DNA of 64,000 bases from Procambarus clarkii (lineage: Eukaryota > Arthropoda > Malacostraca > Decapoda > Cambaridae). Each line of letters opens with the position of its first letter. Within the stretch, counting starts at the first letter, position 1. A model generated the notes under the pieces. It was not told the origin of the DNA. It was given only the letters and a program-made list of their open reading frames with translations, and did no database searches. Both the position numbers and the translations under genes were made by a program. The stretch lies in assembly GCF_040958095.1 (NCBI RefSeq), contig NC_091158.1, positions 37,952,710 through 38,016,709 of the forward strand, given 5' to 3'. Below, one piece after another: positions 14,856 to 28,236 of this stretch.

Positions 14856-14860
<5 letters not shown>
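14341..14860 (+). other. Non-coding stretch, possible ancient PLE 3' end
   Basis: No gene seen. Around 14684-14715 the phrase GGGCCAATAGGCCGTCTGCAG closely resembles the PLE 3' end at 12472-12495. Near 14795-14840 there is a degenerate GAAGATGTATTAATATACGAA resembling the PLE 3'UTR. This may be a much older plus-strand PLE tail. Confidence 0.35.
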
Positions 14861-14907
<47 letters not shown>

Positions 14908-14926
14908 ATATATATATATATATATT
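14861..14926. repeat. (TA)n microsatellite at PLE 3' end
   Basis: A TA tract immediately beyond the 3' end of the minus-strand PLE arm, mirrored by the tract at 19797-19914 beyond the plus-strand arm. Confidence 0.9.
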
Positions 14927-17374
14927 AGTATATTTTGGTAGCAGTCTTTCCTGTAGACATATATTATTAAATATGACCGAAAAAGTAAGATTAATAAGTC
15001 TAACACGAATTTTCTCAATCTTTCGTACATTACGCTTCACTGTTGGAGGTAAATCAAAATCACTTCTCCAAAATTCATTTTTATTTCTAGTTTGACGCGA
15101 CACGGGCGCGTTTCGTAAAACTTATTACATTTTCAAAGACTTCACAAATACACAACTGATTAGAACTTACGTCTCTCTGATATTATATCTACATTTGAGT
15201 GAGGTGGGAAGGATGATGTGGCATTAACACAAGACAGAACAGGGGATATTAATAGGGTATTAAAAGTATCAACACAAGACAGAACAGAAACAATGGGTAT
15301 TGAATAGAAGTGTTTGTAGAAAGCCTATTGGTCCATATTTCTTGATGCTTCTATATTGGAGCGGAGTCTTGAGGTGGGTAGAATATAGTTGTGCAATAAT
15401 TGGCTGTTGATTGCTGGTGTTGACTTCTTGATGTGTAGTGCCTCGCAAACGTCAAGCCGCCTGCTATCGCTGTATCTATCGATGATTTCTGTGTTGTTTA
15501 CTAGGATTTCTCTGGCGATGGTTTGGTTATGGGAAGAGATTATATGTTCCTTAATGGAGCCCTGTTGCTTATGCATCGTTAAACGCCTAGAAAGAGATGT
15601 TGTTGTCTTGCCTATATACTGGGTTTTTTGGAGCTTACAGTCCCCAAGTGGGCATTTGAAGGCATAGACGACGTTAGTCTCTTTTAAAGCGTTCTGTTTT
15701 GTGTCTGGAGAGTTTCTCATGAGTAGGCTGGCCGTTTTTCTGGTTTTATAGTAAATCGTCAGTTGTATCCTCTGATTTTTGTCTGTAGGGATAACGTTTC
15801 TATTAACAATATCTTTCAGGACCCTTTCCTCCATTTTATGAGCTGTGGAAAAGAAGTTCCTGTAAAATAGTCTAATAGGGGGTATAGGTGTTGTGTTAGT
15901 TGTCTCTTCAGAGGTTGCATGGCTTTTCACTTTCCTTCTTATGATGTCTTCGATGAAACCATTGGAGAAGCCGTTATTGACTAGAACCTGCCTTACCCTA
16001 CAGAGTTCTTCGTCGACTTGCTTCCATTCTGAGCTGTGGCTGAGAGCACGGTCGACGTATGCGTTAACAACACTCCTCTTGTACCTGTCGGGGCAGTTGC
16101 TGTTGGCATTTAGGCACATTCCTATGTTTGTTTCCTTAGTGTAGACTGCAGTGTGGAAACCTCCGCCCTTTTCCATGACTGTTACATCTAGAAAAGGCAG
16201 CTTCCCATCCTTTTTCGTCTCGTAAGTGAAACGCAGCACGGAACTCTGCTCAAATGCCTCCTTCAGCTCCTGCAGATGTCTGACATCAGGTACCTGTGTA
16301 AAAATGTCGTCAACATACCTGCAGTATATGGCCGGTTTCAAGTTCATGTCGACTAAGACTTTTTGCTCGATGGTACCCATGTAGAAGTTTGCAAACAGGA
16401 CACCTAGGGGAGAACCCATGGCGACCCCATCTACTTGCTTATACATGTGCCCATCCGGGCTCAAGAAGGGTGCCTCTTTAGTACAAGCTTGGAGTAGTTT
16501 CCTCAGAATACTTTCTGGCATGTCAAGAGGAGTACAGGCTGGATCACGATACACTCTGTCGGCTATCATTCCGATTGTCTCGTCCACAGGTACGTTGGTA
16601 AACAGCGATTCTACGTCCAACGAGGCTCTTATCCCTGTGGCCCGTGTGCCCCGCAGTAAGTCCACAAATTCCTTTGGAGAGTTCAGGCTGAAGGCGCAAG
16701 GAACATAGGGAGTCAGCAGGCCGTTGAGTCGCTTCGCCAGTCTGTACGTGGGTGTGGGTATCTGGCTAATGATTGGCCGAAGTGGGTTTCCAGGCTTGTG
16801 CGTCTTGACATTTCCATACGCATATCCAGGTTTATATTCCCCAATGATCTTTGGCAGGTGGAGTCCGGATTTCTTGGCGTTCACAGTTTCGATCAGTTTG
16901 TTGACCTTTGCTTTTAATTCGGCTGTAGTGTCCTTCGTTACCCTTTGGAACTTAGTTTGGTCAGAGAGTATGATGTTCATTTTCGCCAGATATTCGTCTT
17001 TTTTAAGAATGACATATATTGGCGACTTGTCACCTCTCCTGACAACTATCTCCTTGTTCTCACGAAGGCTTTTTGCTGCCGCTTTAAGCTCGGGGGACAG
17101 TATGGTGCTTCTGTAGTTGCCTCGATTCTTTCCTCCTTCTGCAATAAGTTCTGCTTGTAAGGTATCTTTGGTAGTGACCTTCTTTTGTGTCTCGAGGTCG
17201 AATATGTCGTCCAACAGAATTTCCAACTCTACTTTCCGGGCCATTTCACTCGGTCTGGACATAACATGACAGTTTATGCCCAGATTTAGGAGAGTGACTT
17301 GGTCCTCAGTGAGGTTAATTCCTGCAAGGTTCAGGAAGCCATCTCTTGGTCGTGGAATTGCCATAGGTCCTCCA
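14927..17374 (-). mobile_element. Penelope-like element, left arm of a 5-kb palindrome
   Basis: This 2.4-kb PLE copy runs from its 5' junction near 17374 to its 3'UTR near 14927. It mirrors the copy at 17386-19796 about an axis at 17380 with an 11-base spacer. The arms are nearly but not perfectly identical, and the 3' tails differ: the left arm retains a GTCTTTCCTGTAGACATAT segment that the right arm lacks. The copy is probably 5'-truncated, because the conserved coding region starts within a few bases of the junction. Confidence 0.9.
15325..17364 (-). CDS. PLE reverse transcriptase with GIY-YIG endonuclease
   Basis: A 679-residue protein, counted from the Met in GPMAIPRPRDG. The frame stays open 40 residues further, but that extension is only antisense of the opposite arm, so I chose the internal Met. 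It has an N-terminal PLE region (LTEDQVTLLNLGINCHV), then RT motifs: THKPGNPLRPIIS, SLDVESLFTNVP, VAMGSPLGVLFANF and the catalytic YVDD near residues 350-353. A C-terminal GIY-YIG nuclease follows (VYAFKCP, then TQYIGKTTTSLSRRL near residue 583). The family copies its RNA at a nick made by its own nuclease. The frame is undamaged, so the enzyme could be active, but the element may lack its native 5' region and promoter. Confidence 0.9.
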   Translation of the reverse strand: MAIPRPRDGFLNLAGINLTEDQVTLLNLGINCHVMSRPSEMARKVELEILLDDIFDLETQKKVTTKDTLQAELIAEGGKNRGNYRSTILSPELKAAAKSLRENKEIVVRRGDKSPIYVILKKDEYLAKMNIILSDQTKFQRVTKDTTAELKAKVNKLIETVNAKKSGLHLPKIIGEYKPGYAYGNVKTHKPGNPLRPIISQIPTPTYRLAKRLNGLLTPYVPCAFSLNSPKEFVDLLRGTRATGIRASLDVESLFTNVPVDETIGMIADRVYRDPACTPLDMPESILRKLLQACTKEAPFLSPDGHMYKQVDGVAMGSPLGVLFANFYMGTIEQKVLVDMNLKPAIYCRYVDDIFTQVPDVRHLQELKEAFEQSSVLRFTYETKKDGKLPFLDVTVMEKGGGFHTAVYTKETNIGMCLNANSNCPDRYKRSVVNAYVDRALSHSSEWKQVDEELCRVRQVLVNNGFSNGFIEDIIRRKVKSHATSEETTNTTPIPPIRLFYRNFFSTAHKMEERVLKDIVNRNVIPTDKNQRIQLTIYYKTRKTASLLMRNSPDTKQNALKETNVVYAFKCPLGDCKLQKTQYIGKTTTSLSRRLTMHKQQGSIKEHIISSHNQTIAREILVNNTEIIDRYSDSRRLDVCEALHIKKSTPAINSQLLHNYILPTSRLRSNIEASRNMDQ

Positions 17375-17385
17375 ACAACATTATA

Positions 17386-20427
<3,042 letters not shown>

Positions 20428-20484
20428 ATGCTAGTCAGGTTAAGGTCTCCCAGCAGCAGCCTTCCTCCCATCAACACCGACAAG

Positions 20485-20694
20485 ATGGAGTACTCGGAGT
20501 ATTCCTGTAAGAGACTCATCTCACATTTCGACTGTTCGGACTCGGCCCCTAAGAGGAGAAAATTAGAAGACGGCTGGGATGGAAATTGGGAGGACGCGGC
20601 CTCCTACGTCCGCAAGATGGTGGACGTCTGGGACCAACTGTGGGACTACGGCGGACAAACGCTTGGGAAGGACTGGGAATATATGGATATATGA
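20485..20694 (+). CDS. Small hypothetical protein with a basic nuclear-signal-like motif
   Basis: A possible 69-residue protein from the ATG at 20485. It contains APKRRKLED, which resembles a monopartite nuclear localisation signal, within an acidic, tryptophan-rich chain (DGWDGNWED, VDVWDQLWDYGG). A canonical AATAAA lies at 20752-20757, about 58 bases past the stop, which fits a 3' terminal exon. The frame also extends upstream to 20428, so this could be the last exon of a split gene or a processed copy. I do not recognise the family. Composition is more balanced than in the neighbouring repeats, the main argument for coding. Confidence 0.4.
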   Translation: MEYSEYSCKRLISHFDCSDSAPKRRKLEDGWDGNWEDAASYVRKMVDVWDQLWDYGGQTLGKDWEYMDI

Positions 20695-20769
20695 ACAGTG
20701 TTTACTTCTTTGTTTCTGATAATTACTTCTTATTTTTGTGAAATTGATTAAAATAAAGGATATGCGTAC

Positions 20770-23729
20770 TCACCTAGTTGTATTTATCTAGATGTCCTTG
20801 CGGGGGTTGAGCTCTGGCTATTTGGTCCCGCCTCTCAACTGTCAATCAACTGATGTACAGGTTCCTGAGCCTACTGGGCTCTATCATATCTACATATGAA
20901 ACTGTGTATGGAATCAGCCTCCACCACATCACTACCTAATGCATTCCATTTCTCTACTACTCTGATATTGAAAAAATTCTTTCTAACGTCTTCATGGCTC
21001 ATTTGGGCACTCAATTTCCACCTGTGTTCCCTAGTGTGTGTGTGTGTGTGACCTTGTGTTAAATAATCTGTCTTTATCTACCCTATCAATTCCTCTGAGA
21101 ATCTTGCATGTGGTTATCATGTCCCCTCAAACTCTTCTGTCGCCCAGTGGACGTGAGTTTAATTCCCGTAGTCTCTCCTCGTAGCTCATACCTCTCAGCT
21201 CGGGTACTAGTCTGGTGGCAAACCTTTGAACCTTTTCCAATTTAGTTCTTATCCTTGAGTAGATATGGACTCCATGCTGGAGCTTCTAAAGGCCGTTCTT
21301 ATGTTAGCCAACCTGGCATATGCCGCTGAGTTTATCCTCTTGATATGAGCTTCAGGGGACAGGTCTGGCGTGATATTAACCCCCAGGTCTTTCTCTCTCT
21401 CCCAAATGATACATTGTATCTGGTCTCCTGTTCCCTACACCTATTTTCATTACATTACAGTTGCTGGAGTTAAACTCTAAAAACCATTTGTTGGACCATT
21501 CCTGCAGCTTGTCCAGGTCTTCTTGAACCATTAAGCTGTCCATCTTTGTCCTAATCTTTCTCATAATTTTGGCGTCGTCAGCAAACATAGAGAGGAATGA
21601 GTCTATACCCTCTGGGAGATCATTTACGTATATCAGAAACAGGATAGGTCCGAGTACAGAGCCCTGTGTGACTCCACTTGTGATTTCACGCCAATCTGAG
21701 GTCTCACCGCTCACTGTAACTCTCTGCTTCCTATTGCTTAGGTACTCCCCTTATCCACTGGCGCACCTTACCAGCTACTCCTGCCTATCTCTCCAGCTTA
21801 TGCATCGGTCTTTTATGGGGTACTGTGTCATGGATTTCCGGCAGTCCGCCCATACTTCTGCTTAATCTTTGGCACGTGATTGTAGAATTCTATTAAGCCT
21901 GTAAGGCAAGATTTACCCTCCCTGAACCTATGTTCATGGTTTGTCACAAAGTCCCTTCCTCCAGATGTATTACTAGTTTTTTTCTCACGATCCTTCTCCA
22001 TCTCCTTCCATAGTATACAATTTAAGGACACTGGCCTGTAGTTTCAGTGTTTCTTGTCTGTCACCCTTTTTGTATATTGGGACTACATTAGCCGTCTTCC
22101 ATATTTCTGGTAGGTTCTCCCGTTTCCAGTGACCTTCTATACACTATGGAGAGTGGCAGGCAAAGCGCTCCTGCACATTCTTTCAATACCCATGGTCAGA
22201 TTCCGTCCGGGCCAACAGCCTTTCTCACGTCCAGATCCAACAGGTGCCTCTTAACCTCATCTCTTGTAATTTCATACCATTCCAAGGCCGCCTGGTTTAC
22301 TGCTTCCTCTCCTAGCGTCGTGACCTCTCCTTTTTCTATTGTGAAGACCACCTGGAACCTCTTGTTGAGTTCTTCACACACCTCTTTGTCATTCTCTGTA
22401 TACCTGTCCTCACCCGTTTTAAGTTTTATCACGTGTTCCTTCACTGTTGTTTTCTTCCTGGTGTGACTGTGTAGTAGCTTTGGTTCGGTCTTAGCTTTAT
22501 TAGCTGTATCATTTCATATTTTTTCTCCGCTTCTCTTCTCTCACTTACATACTCGTTCCTGGTTCTCTGGTATCTCTCTCTACTTTCAGGTGTTCTGTTA
22601 TTTCGGAATTTCCACCACGCCCTTTTGTTCAGTTCCTTTGCTTTCATACATGGCCTATTAAACCATGGATTCTTTTTTTGCTTCTTGTTTTTTTCCTGTC
22701 GGGCCGGGATAAACCTGTTTACTGCCTCCTGACACTTTTGGGGTGACATAGCCCATCATGTCATGTACGGACTTAGTTGTGAGTTCTATGGTATATCCCT
22801 TAGGAATTTTCTCATCTCCTCATAGTTCATGAGGAGTCAACAAGTTTCCCTTTCGGTTCGCCAGTCCTTTGTTTCCAAGTTCAATTTTTGGGGAGATAAT
22901 TCCTAGCTCTACCAGGTACTCAAAGATCAATACACTGTGATCACTCATTCCCAAGGAGGCTTCCCACTTATCCTCCATTATATCCGACACATTTAGTAAA
23001 ATATCAAATGGAGCATTGCTGGTCCATCCTCTCCTCTTATTCTTGTCGGTCCCTTGATGTGTTGGTTTAGAAAGTTTCTTGTTGCTACGTCCAGCAGCTT
23101 AGCTCTCTGTGTTCGGTCCTCCATGTGGGTCTCTATTCTCCCAATCTATTTTCCCATGGTTGAAGTCTCCCATAATTTGTAGTCTGGATCCGTTTCTGCT
23201 AGCTACAGAAGCTGCTCTCTCTATTATATTGATGGTGGCCGTGTTGTTCCTATCATATTCCTGTTTGGGTCTTCTGTCGTTTGGTGGGGGGTTATATATG
23301 ACTACTACTATGATTTTTTGTCCTCCAATTGCTATGGTACCTGTTATGTAGTCACAGAAATCTTTACAACACTGAATAACCCTTTCTTAAAAATTTCAGC
23401 CTCTTCCCATCAGCAAAGCTACACAACCACCTCCCCTCCCTTCTCTCTTTCCTCACTACATAGCAGTCCTGTGGAAACACTGCATTTGTTATGGTTTTCG
23501 ATAGCTTTGTTTCTGTGAGTGCTATTATATCTGGGTTTTCTTCTAGTGCCCATTCTCCAAGTAAACTTGTTTATTCGTAGTGCCTTTATATTATTGTACA
23601 TTGCCTTGAAGCTCACTTTCTTTTTGTTCATTCTCTTGTCCCCTTCATGGTGAGCGTTCTGCTGATGGAGGAAACTGTTCAATAGGTGTGAAGATCTGTG
23701 AGGTGGTTAACAAGGTGTCAGAGGATTCT
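20770..23729 (-). pseudogene. Decayed jockey/CR1-like LINE (third in the left train)
   Basis: A minus-strand LINE in advanced decay. Its 3' end at 20770 carries the family's TACTCACCTAGTTG and TTGAGCTCTGGCTATTTGGTC motifs. Short surviving frames give the RT core ([19 protein letters not shown] and [12 protein letters not shown] at 21376-21714), a thumb-proximal piece at 21828-22031, the linker at 22196-22749 and the start of the endonuclease near 23600-23680 (KKKVSFKAMYNNI). Many stops and frameshifts separate them. The 5' end near 23729 abuts a (TG)n tract. It is the oldest of the three LINEs in this train. Confidence 0.85.
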
Positions 23730-23766
23730 GGGTGTGTGTGTGTGTGTGTGTGTGGTGTGTTGTGTG

Positions 23767-23844
<78 letters not shown>

Positions 23845-23861
23845 TTGTGTACTCACCATAA
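23730..23861. repeat. (TG)n microsatellite between two LINEs
   Basis: About 120 bases of TG repeats, read as (CA)n on the LINE-sense strand. It sits at the 3' end of the LINE at 23862-28018 and directly at the 5' end of the decayed LINE at 20770-23729. Confidence 0.95.
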
Positions 23862-23918
23862 TTGTACTCACCTAATTGTGCTTGCGGGGGTTGAGCTTTG
23901 GCTCTTTGGTCCCGCCTC

Positions 23919-26900
23919 TCAACTGTCAATCAACTGGTGTACAGATTCCTGAGGCTTCTGGGCTCTATCATACCTACATTTGAAACTGTGTATGGAGTCA
24001 GCCTCCACCACATCACTTCCTAGTGCATTCCATTTATTAACTACTCTGACACTGAAAAAATTCTTTCTAACGTCTCTGTGGCTCATCTGGGTACTAAGTT
24101 TCCACCTGTGTCCCCTTGTTCGTGTCCCACCCGTGCTGAAGAGTTTGTCTTTGTCCACCCTGTCAATTCCCCTGAGAATTTTGTAGGTGGTTATCATGTC
24201 TCCCCTTACTCTTCTGTTTTCCAGGGATGTGAGGTTCAGCTCCTAGTAGCCTTTCCTCGTAGCTCAATCCTCTCAGTTCCGGGACGAGCCTGGTGGCATA
24301 CCGCTGAATCTTCTCTAACTTTGTCTTGTGTTTAACTAGGTATGGACTCCAGCTGGAGCTGCATACTCCAGGATTGGTCTTACATAAGTGGTATACAGGG
24401 TTCTGAAAGATTCCTTACACAAGTTTCTGAAGGCAGTTCTTATGTTGGCCAGTCTAGCATATGCCGCTGATGATATTCTTTTGATGTGGGCCTCTGGGGA
24501 CAGGTTCGGTGTGATATCAACCCCCAGATCCTTCTCTCTATTTGATTCTTGCAGGATTTCCCCTCCCAGATGATACCTTGTGTTCAGCCTCCTGCTCCCT
24601 TCGCCTAATTTCATCACCTTACACTTTCCAGAGTTGAACTTCAGCAGCCATTTTCTAGACCATTCCTCCAGTTTATCCAGGTCATCCTGTAGTCTCTGTC
24701 TATCTTCATCCGTCTTGATTCTTCTCATAATTTTTGCATCATCAGCAAACATCGAGAGGAATGAGTCTATACCCTCTGGAAGATCGTTCACATATATTAG
24801 AAACAGGATGGGTCCAAGTACTGAGCCCTGTGGGACTCCGCTGGTGACATCTCGCCACTCTGATGTCTTCCCCCTCACCGTTACTCGCTGTTTCCTGTTG
24901 CTTAAGTACTCCCTTATCCACTGGAGCACCTTCCCTTTTACTCCTGCCTGTTGCTCCAACTTTTTTAACAGCCTTTTATGGGGTACTGTGTCGAAGGCTT
25001 TTTGGCAATCCAGGAAAATGCAGTCGGCCCACCCTTCTCTTTCCTGCCTAATTTTCGTTGCCTGGTCATAAAATTCTATTAACCCTGTGAGGCACGATTT
25101 ACCATCTCTGAACCCATGTTGGTGGTGCGTTACAAAGTTATTTCCCTCCAGATGCTCTACGAGCCTTTTCCTCACGATCTTCTCCAGCACCTTGCATGGT
25201 ATACAAGTTAAGGAAACTGGCCTGTAATTCAGTGCCTCTTGCCTGTCACCCTTTTTGTATATTGGGACCACGTTAGCTGTCTTCCAACTTTCTGGTAAGT
25301 CTCCTGTTTCCAGTGACCTGTTATACACCATAGAGAGTGGCACACTTAGTGCTTCTGCACCTTCCTTTAGTATCCATGGTGAGATTCTATCAGGCCCAAC
25401 AGCCTTTGTCACATCTAGCTCCAGCAGACACATTTTGACCTCATCACTGGTGAGGTCAAATTCCTCCAAGGTTTCCAAGGTTGCCGCCTCCTCATTTAGT
25501 GCAGGGGCTTCTCCTTGTTCTATTGTGAAGACCTCCTGGAATCTCTTGTGAGTTCTTCACACACCTCCTTGTCATTCTCTGTGTATCTGTTCTCCCCTTT
25601 CCGCAGCTTCATCACTTGTTCCTTCACTGCTGTTTCCTCCTGATATGGCTGTGGAGCAGCTTTGGTTGGGTCTTGGCTTTACTCGCGATGTCATTTTCAA
25701 ACTGTCTCTCTGCTTCCCTCCTCACTCTGATGTACTCATTTCTGGCCCTCTGGTACCTCTCCCTGCTCTCGGTGTTCTGTTATTTCTGTAGTTTCTCCAT
25801 GTTCTTTTACTCAGTTGTTTCGCTACCTTGCATTCCTGGTTGAACCATGGGTTTTTCTGTTGTTTTTCGTTTTTCTCCTTTTGGACGGGGATAAACCTGT
25901 CTGCAGCTTCCTGGCACTTTTGGGTGACAATATCCATCATGACCTGCACATTCTTGTCTCTAAGTTCTGTTTCCCATGGTATTCCCATTAGGAAGTTCCT
26001 CATCTCGTCATATTTTCCTCTTCGGTAATTCAGTCTTTTCCCCTCCACTCCCATCCTTGGATAGGTTATCCCTACCTCCACCAAGTACTCAAAGGTCAGT
26101 ACACTGTGGTCACTCATTCCTATGGGGGCTTCAACTTTGACTTCCCTTATTTCTGACTCATTTAGGGTGAATATTAAGTCGAGTCTAGCTGGTTCATCAT
26201 TGCCTCTCATTCTTGTGGGTTCCTTGACATGCTGGCTCAGAAAATTCCTTGTTGCCACTTCCAAGAGTTTAGCTCGCCACGTATCTGCACCACCATGTGG
26301 GTCCCCATTCTCCCAGTCTATCTTTCCCATGGTTGAAATCACCCATGATTAAGAGTCTTGAGCCATTCCTGCAGGCAACTGAAGCTGTTCTCTCTATTAT
26401 ATTAATAGTTGCCATGTTGTTCCTATCAAACTCCTGTCTAGGTCTTCTGTCATTTAGGGGAGGGTTGTAAATGACTGTCACTATTATCTTAGGTCCACCC
26501 ATTGTTATAGTTCCTGTTATGTAATCTCTGAATCCGTCACAGCCCGGAATTTCCATCTCATCAAAACTCCAGTCCTTCCTTATCAGCAGGGCCACTCCTC
26601 CACCTCCTCTCCCTTCCCTCTCTTTCCTTACTATATAGTAGTCCTTTGGAAACACAGCATCTGTTATGACTCCTGACAATTTTGTTTCTGTTAGTCCTAT
26701 TACATCAGGGTTTTCTTCTTGCACCCTTTCTGCCAGTTCACTTGCTTTATTGGTAATCCCATCAATGTTTGAGTACATTACCTTGAAGCTCACTTTCTTA
26801 TATCCAATTTCACCCACACTCCCTACAAGTGTAGGAGGTTGTTCTATGGTCCTTGCTACTTGGGTAGGCTCCTCCTCCTGTGAGGTAGTTGCCAGGGGTT

Positions 26901-27009
26901 CAGGGGGAGGTGGGGTGGGGGGTGGAGGGCTTAGGTCTTCCTCAGGCCTGCTTGGGTCAGGAAGAAGTCCTGGGGGTGACGGAGCAGGGATTGCTTGGGG
27001 AGAGGGCAC
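23919..27009 (-). pseudogene. LINE ORF2 (endonuclease-RT), frameshifted
   Basis: Encodes an APE-type endonuclease (EEP fold), reverse transcriptase and C-terminal domain, split among at least four reading frames. The N-terminal endonuclease part (26269-27009) has VMYSNIDGITNKASE, LTETKLSG and IMGDFNHGKDR. The next piece (25722-26342) has the GMSDHSVL box and the linker. The RT part (24336-25478) has [32 protein letters not shown] and the catalytic FADD. The C-terminal part (23919-24197) has [15 protein letters not shown]. The breaks are small indels: near 24340 the conserved AAPAWSPYL is lost by a single-base change. The element can no longer supply its own enzyme. Confidence 0.9.
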
Positions 27010-28015
27010 GCCCTCCTTGCGGTGTAGTTGGACAGGGGTTTGGAGGGAGGTGGAGTGGGGGATAGAGGGCTTTGTCTTGCTCAGGCCTGCTTGGGGCAGG
27101 GAGAAGACCAGGGGTTGGGAAAGCAGGGGCTACTTGGGGTAAGGGGAGGGGGAGGATTTGGGTTTCATGATGGGCATTATGCAGGGGCAAGGAAGGGTTT
27201 GTGCTGGGGGGTAGAGAGGGCCCTATTGGGTGGTGGACTGGGGTGTTGCATTCCCCCCTGGGGTTCCTGGGTTGCTGGATTGGGTTCCCCACTCCCCTCT
27301 GGGATTGCTGGGTTGGAGGCTGAGGTTCCTGGCTCTCTTCCCTCTCCTTGCGCCTTTTCCTTGCATCTGCTGCCCTTACTATCTCGTCTCTGGTCATGTC
27401 CCTCTGAACATATACCTCTTTGTAGTTCCTTGCATGCCTCAGTTTGTTCTTCCTTACTAGAATGTCCTCTTTGATGTCCTCGCTCTTGAATACTACCTTG
27501 ATCAATTTTTTGTCTCTGTTGTACTGGCCAATCCGGAAAAACTGTTCTATGTCTCGTTCAGCCCCTTCCATTCCTATCTCCTTTAATATCCCTGCCACTG
27601 CAGCTTTGTCTTTAGTCCTCGTTTCCTCCCTTGTGGAGCCCTCTTGTTCCTCGACACCTACCACTACTACAGCTCTTTTCCTTTCCATTAGCTGGCTTGT
27701 GCATCTAGCTGCCTCCTGTGAGGTTACTGCTTTCATTACAACTTCCTTGACTGTGGACATTGCTCCTGGGCTCTTGAGCATTTCAGCAAAGGTTGGGCCA
27801 ATTGTAGGGGTCCCTGCCATAGCTACATCTCCTGGCACCTGGGGGTTGGTCCCCTGGGCCAGAGTCTGAGGAGGGCCTGTTTTTAGGCTTTTTATCTCCT
27901 CTTGTGCTGCACTTAGTTCTATCTGCAGCTTACATATAGTTTCCCTCAGGTCCTTCAATTCCCCACTGACTTCCTTCCATGCCTTAGCAATCATCTCCAT
28001 GAATGACTCGTCCAT
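26957..28015 (-). CDS. LINE ORF1 nucleic-acid-binding protein
   Basis: A 352-residue first protein of the LINE. The N-terminus is predicted coiled coil (heptad-rich [20 protein letters not shown]). A central RRM-like region follows ([13 protein letters not shown], then [18 protein letters not shown]), then a conserved basic motif ([20 protein letters not shown]) and a long proline/glutamine-rich tail. No CCHC zinc knuckle is visible. Its tail overlaps the start of ORF2 in another frame by about 50 bases. In related LINEs this protein coats the RNA and forms the RNP used for retrotransposition. The frame is intact even though ORF2 is broken. Confidence 0.8.
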   Translation of the reverse strand: MDESFMEMIAKAWKEVSGELKDLRETICKLQIELSAAQEEIKSLKTGPPQTLAQGTNPQVPGDVAMAGTPTIGPTFAEMLKSPGAMSTVKEVVMKAVTSQEAARCTSQLMERKRAVVVVGVEEQEGSTREETRTKDKAAVAGILKEIGMEGAERDIEQFFRIGQYNRDKKLIKVVFKSEDIKEDILVRKNKLRHARNYKEVYVQRDMTRDEIVRAADARKRRKEREESQEPQPPTQQSQRGVGNPIQQPRNPRGECNTPVHHPIGPSLPPSTNPSLPLHNAHHETQILPLPLPQVAPAFPTPGLLPAPSRPEQDKALYPPLHLPPNPCPTTPQGGRALSPSNPCSVTPRTSS

Positions 28016-28018
28016 TCT

Positions 28019-28027
28019 GTGTGTGTG

Positions 28028-28070
<43 letters not shown>

Positions 28071-28130
28071 AGAATGTGTGTGTGTGTGTGTGTCAGAATG
28101 TGTGTGTGTGTGTCAGAATGTGTGTGTGTG
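28019..28130. repeat. (TG)n tract joining two LINEs
   Basis: TG repeats with TCAGAATG interruptions. It is the 3' tail of the LINE at 28131 and borders the 5' end of the LINE at 28018. The same ATTCTGACACAC variant occurs in the tail near 56420-57070. Confidence 0.95.
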
Positions 28131-28236
28131 TGTACTCACCTAGTTGTACTCACCTAGTTGTGTTTGCGGGGGTTGAGCTCTGGCTCTTTGGTCCCGCCTC
28201 TCAACCGTCAATCAACAGGTGTACAGATTCCTGAGC

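Larger units (their letters stand above)
23862..28018 (-). mobile_element. Two-ORF jockey/CR1-like LINE (second in the left train)
   Basis: A nearly full-length LINE of about 4.2 kb on the minus strand. It has an intact first protein (26957-28015), a broken second protein (23919-27009) and a short 3'UTR ending in the tandem GTACTCACC motif beside (TG)n. Its 5' end lies three bases from the (TG)n tail of the upstream LINE, so it appears to have inserted into that tail. Confidence 0.9.
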
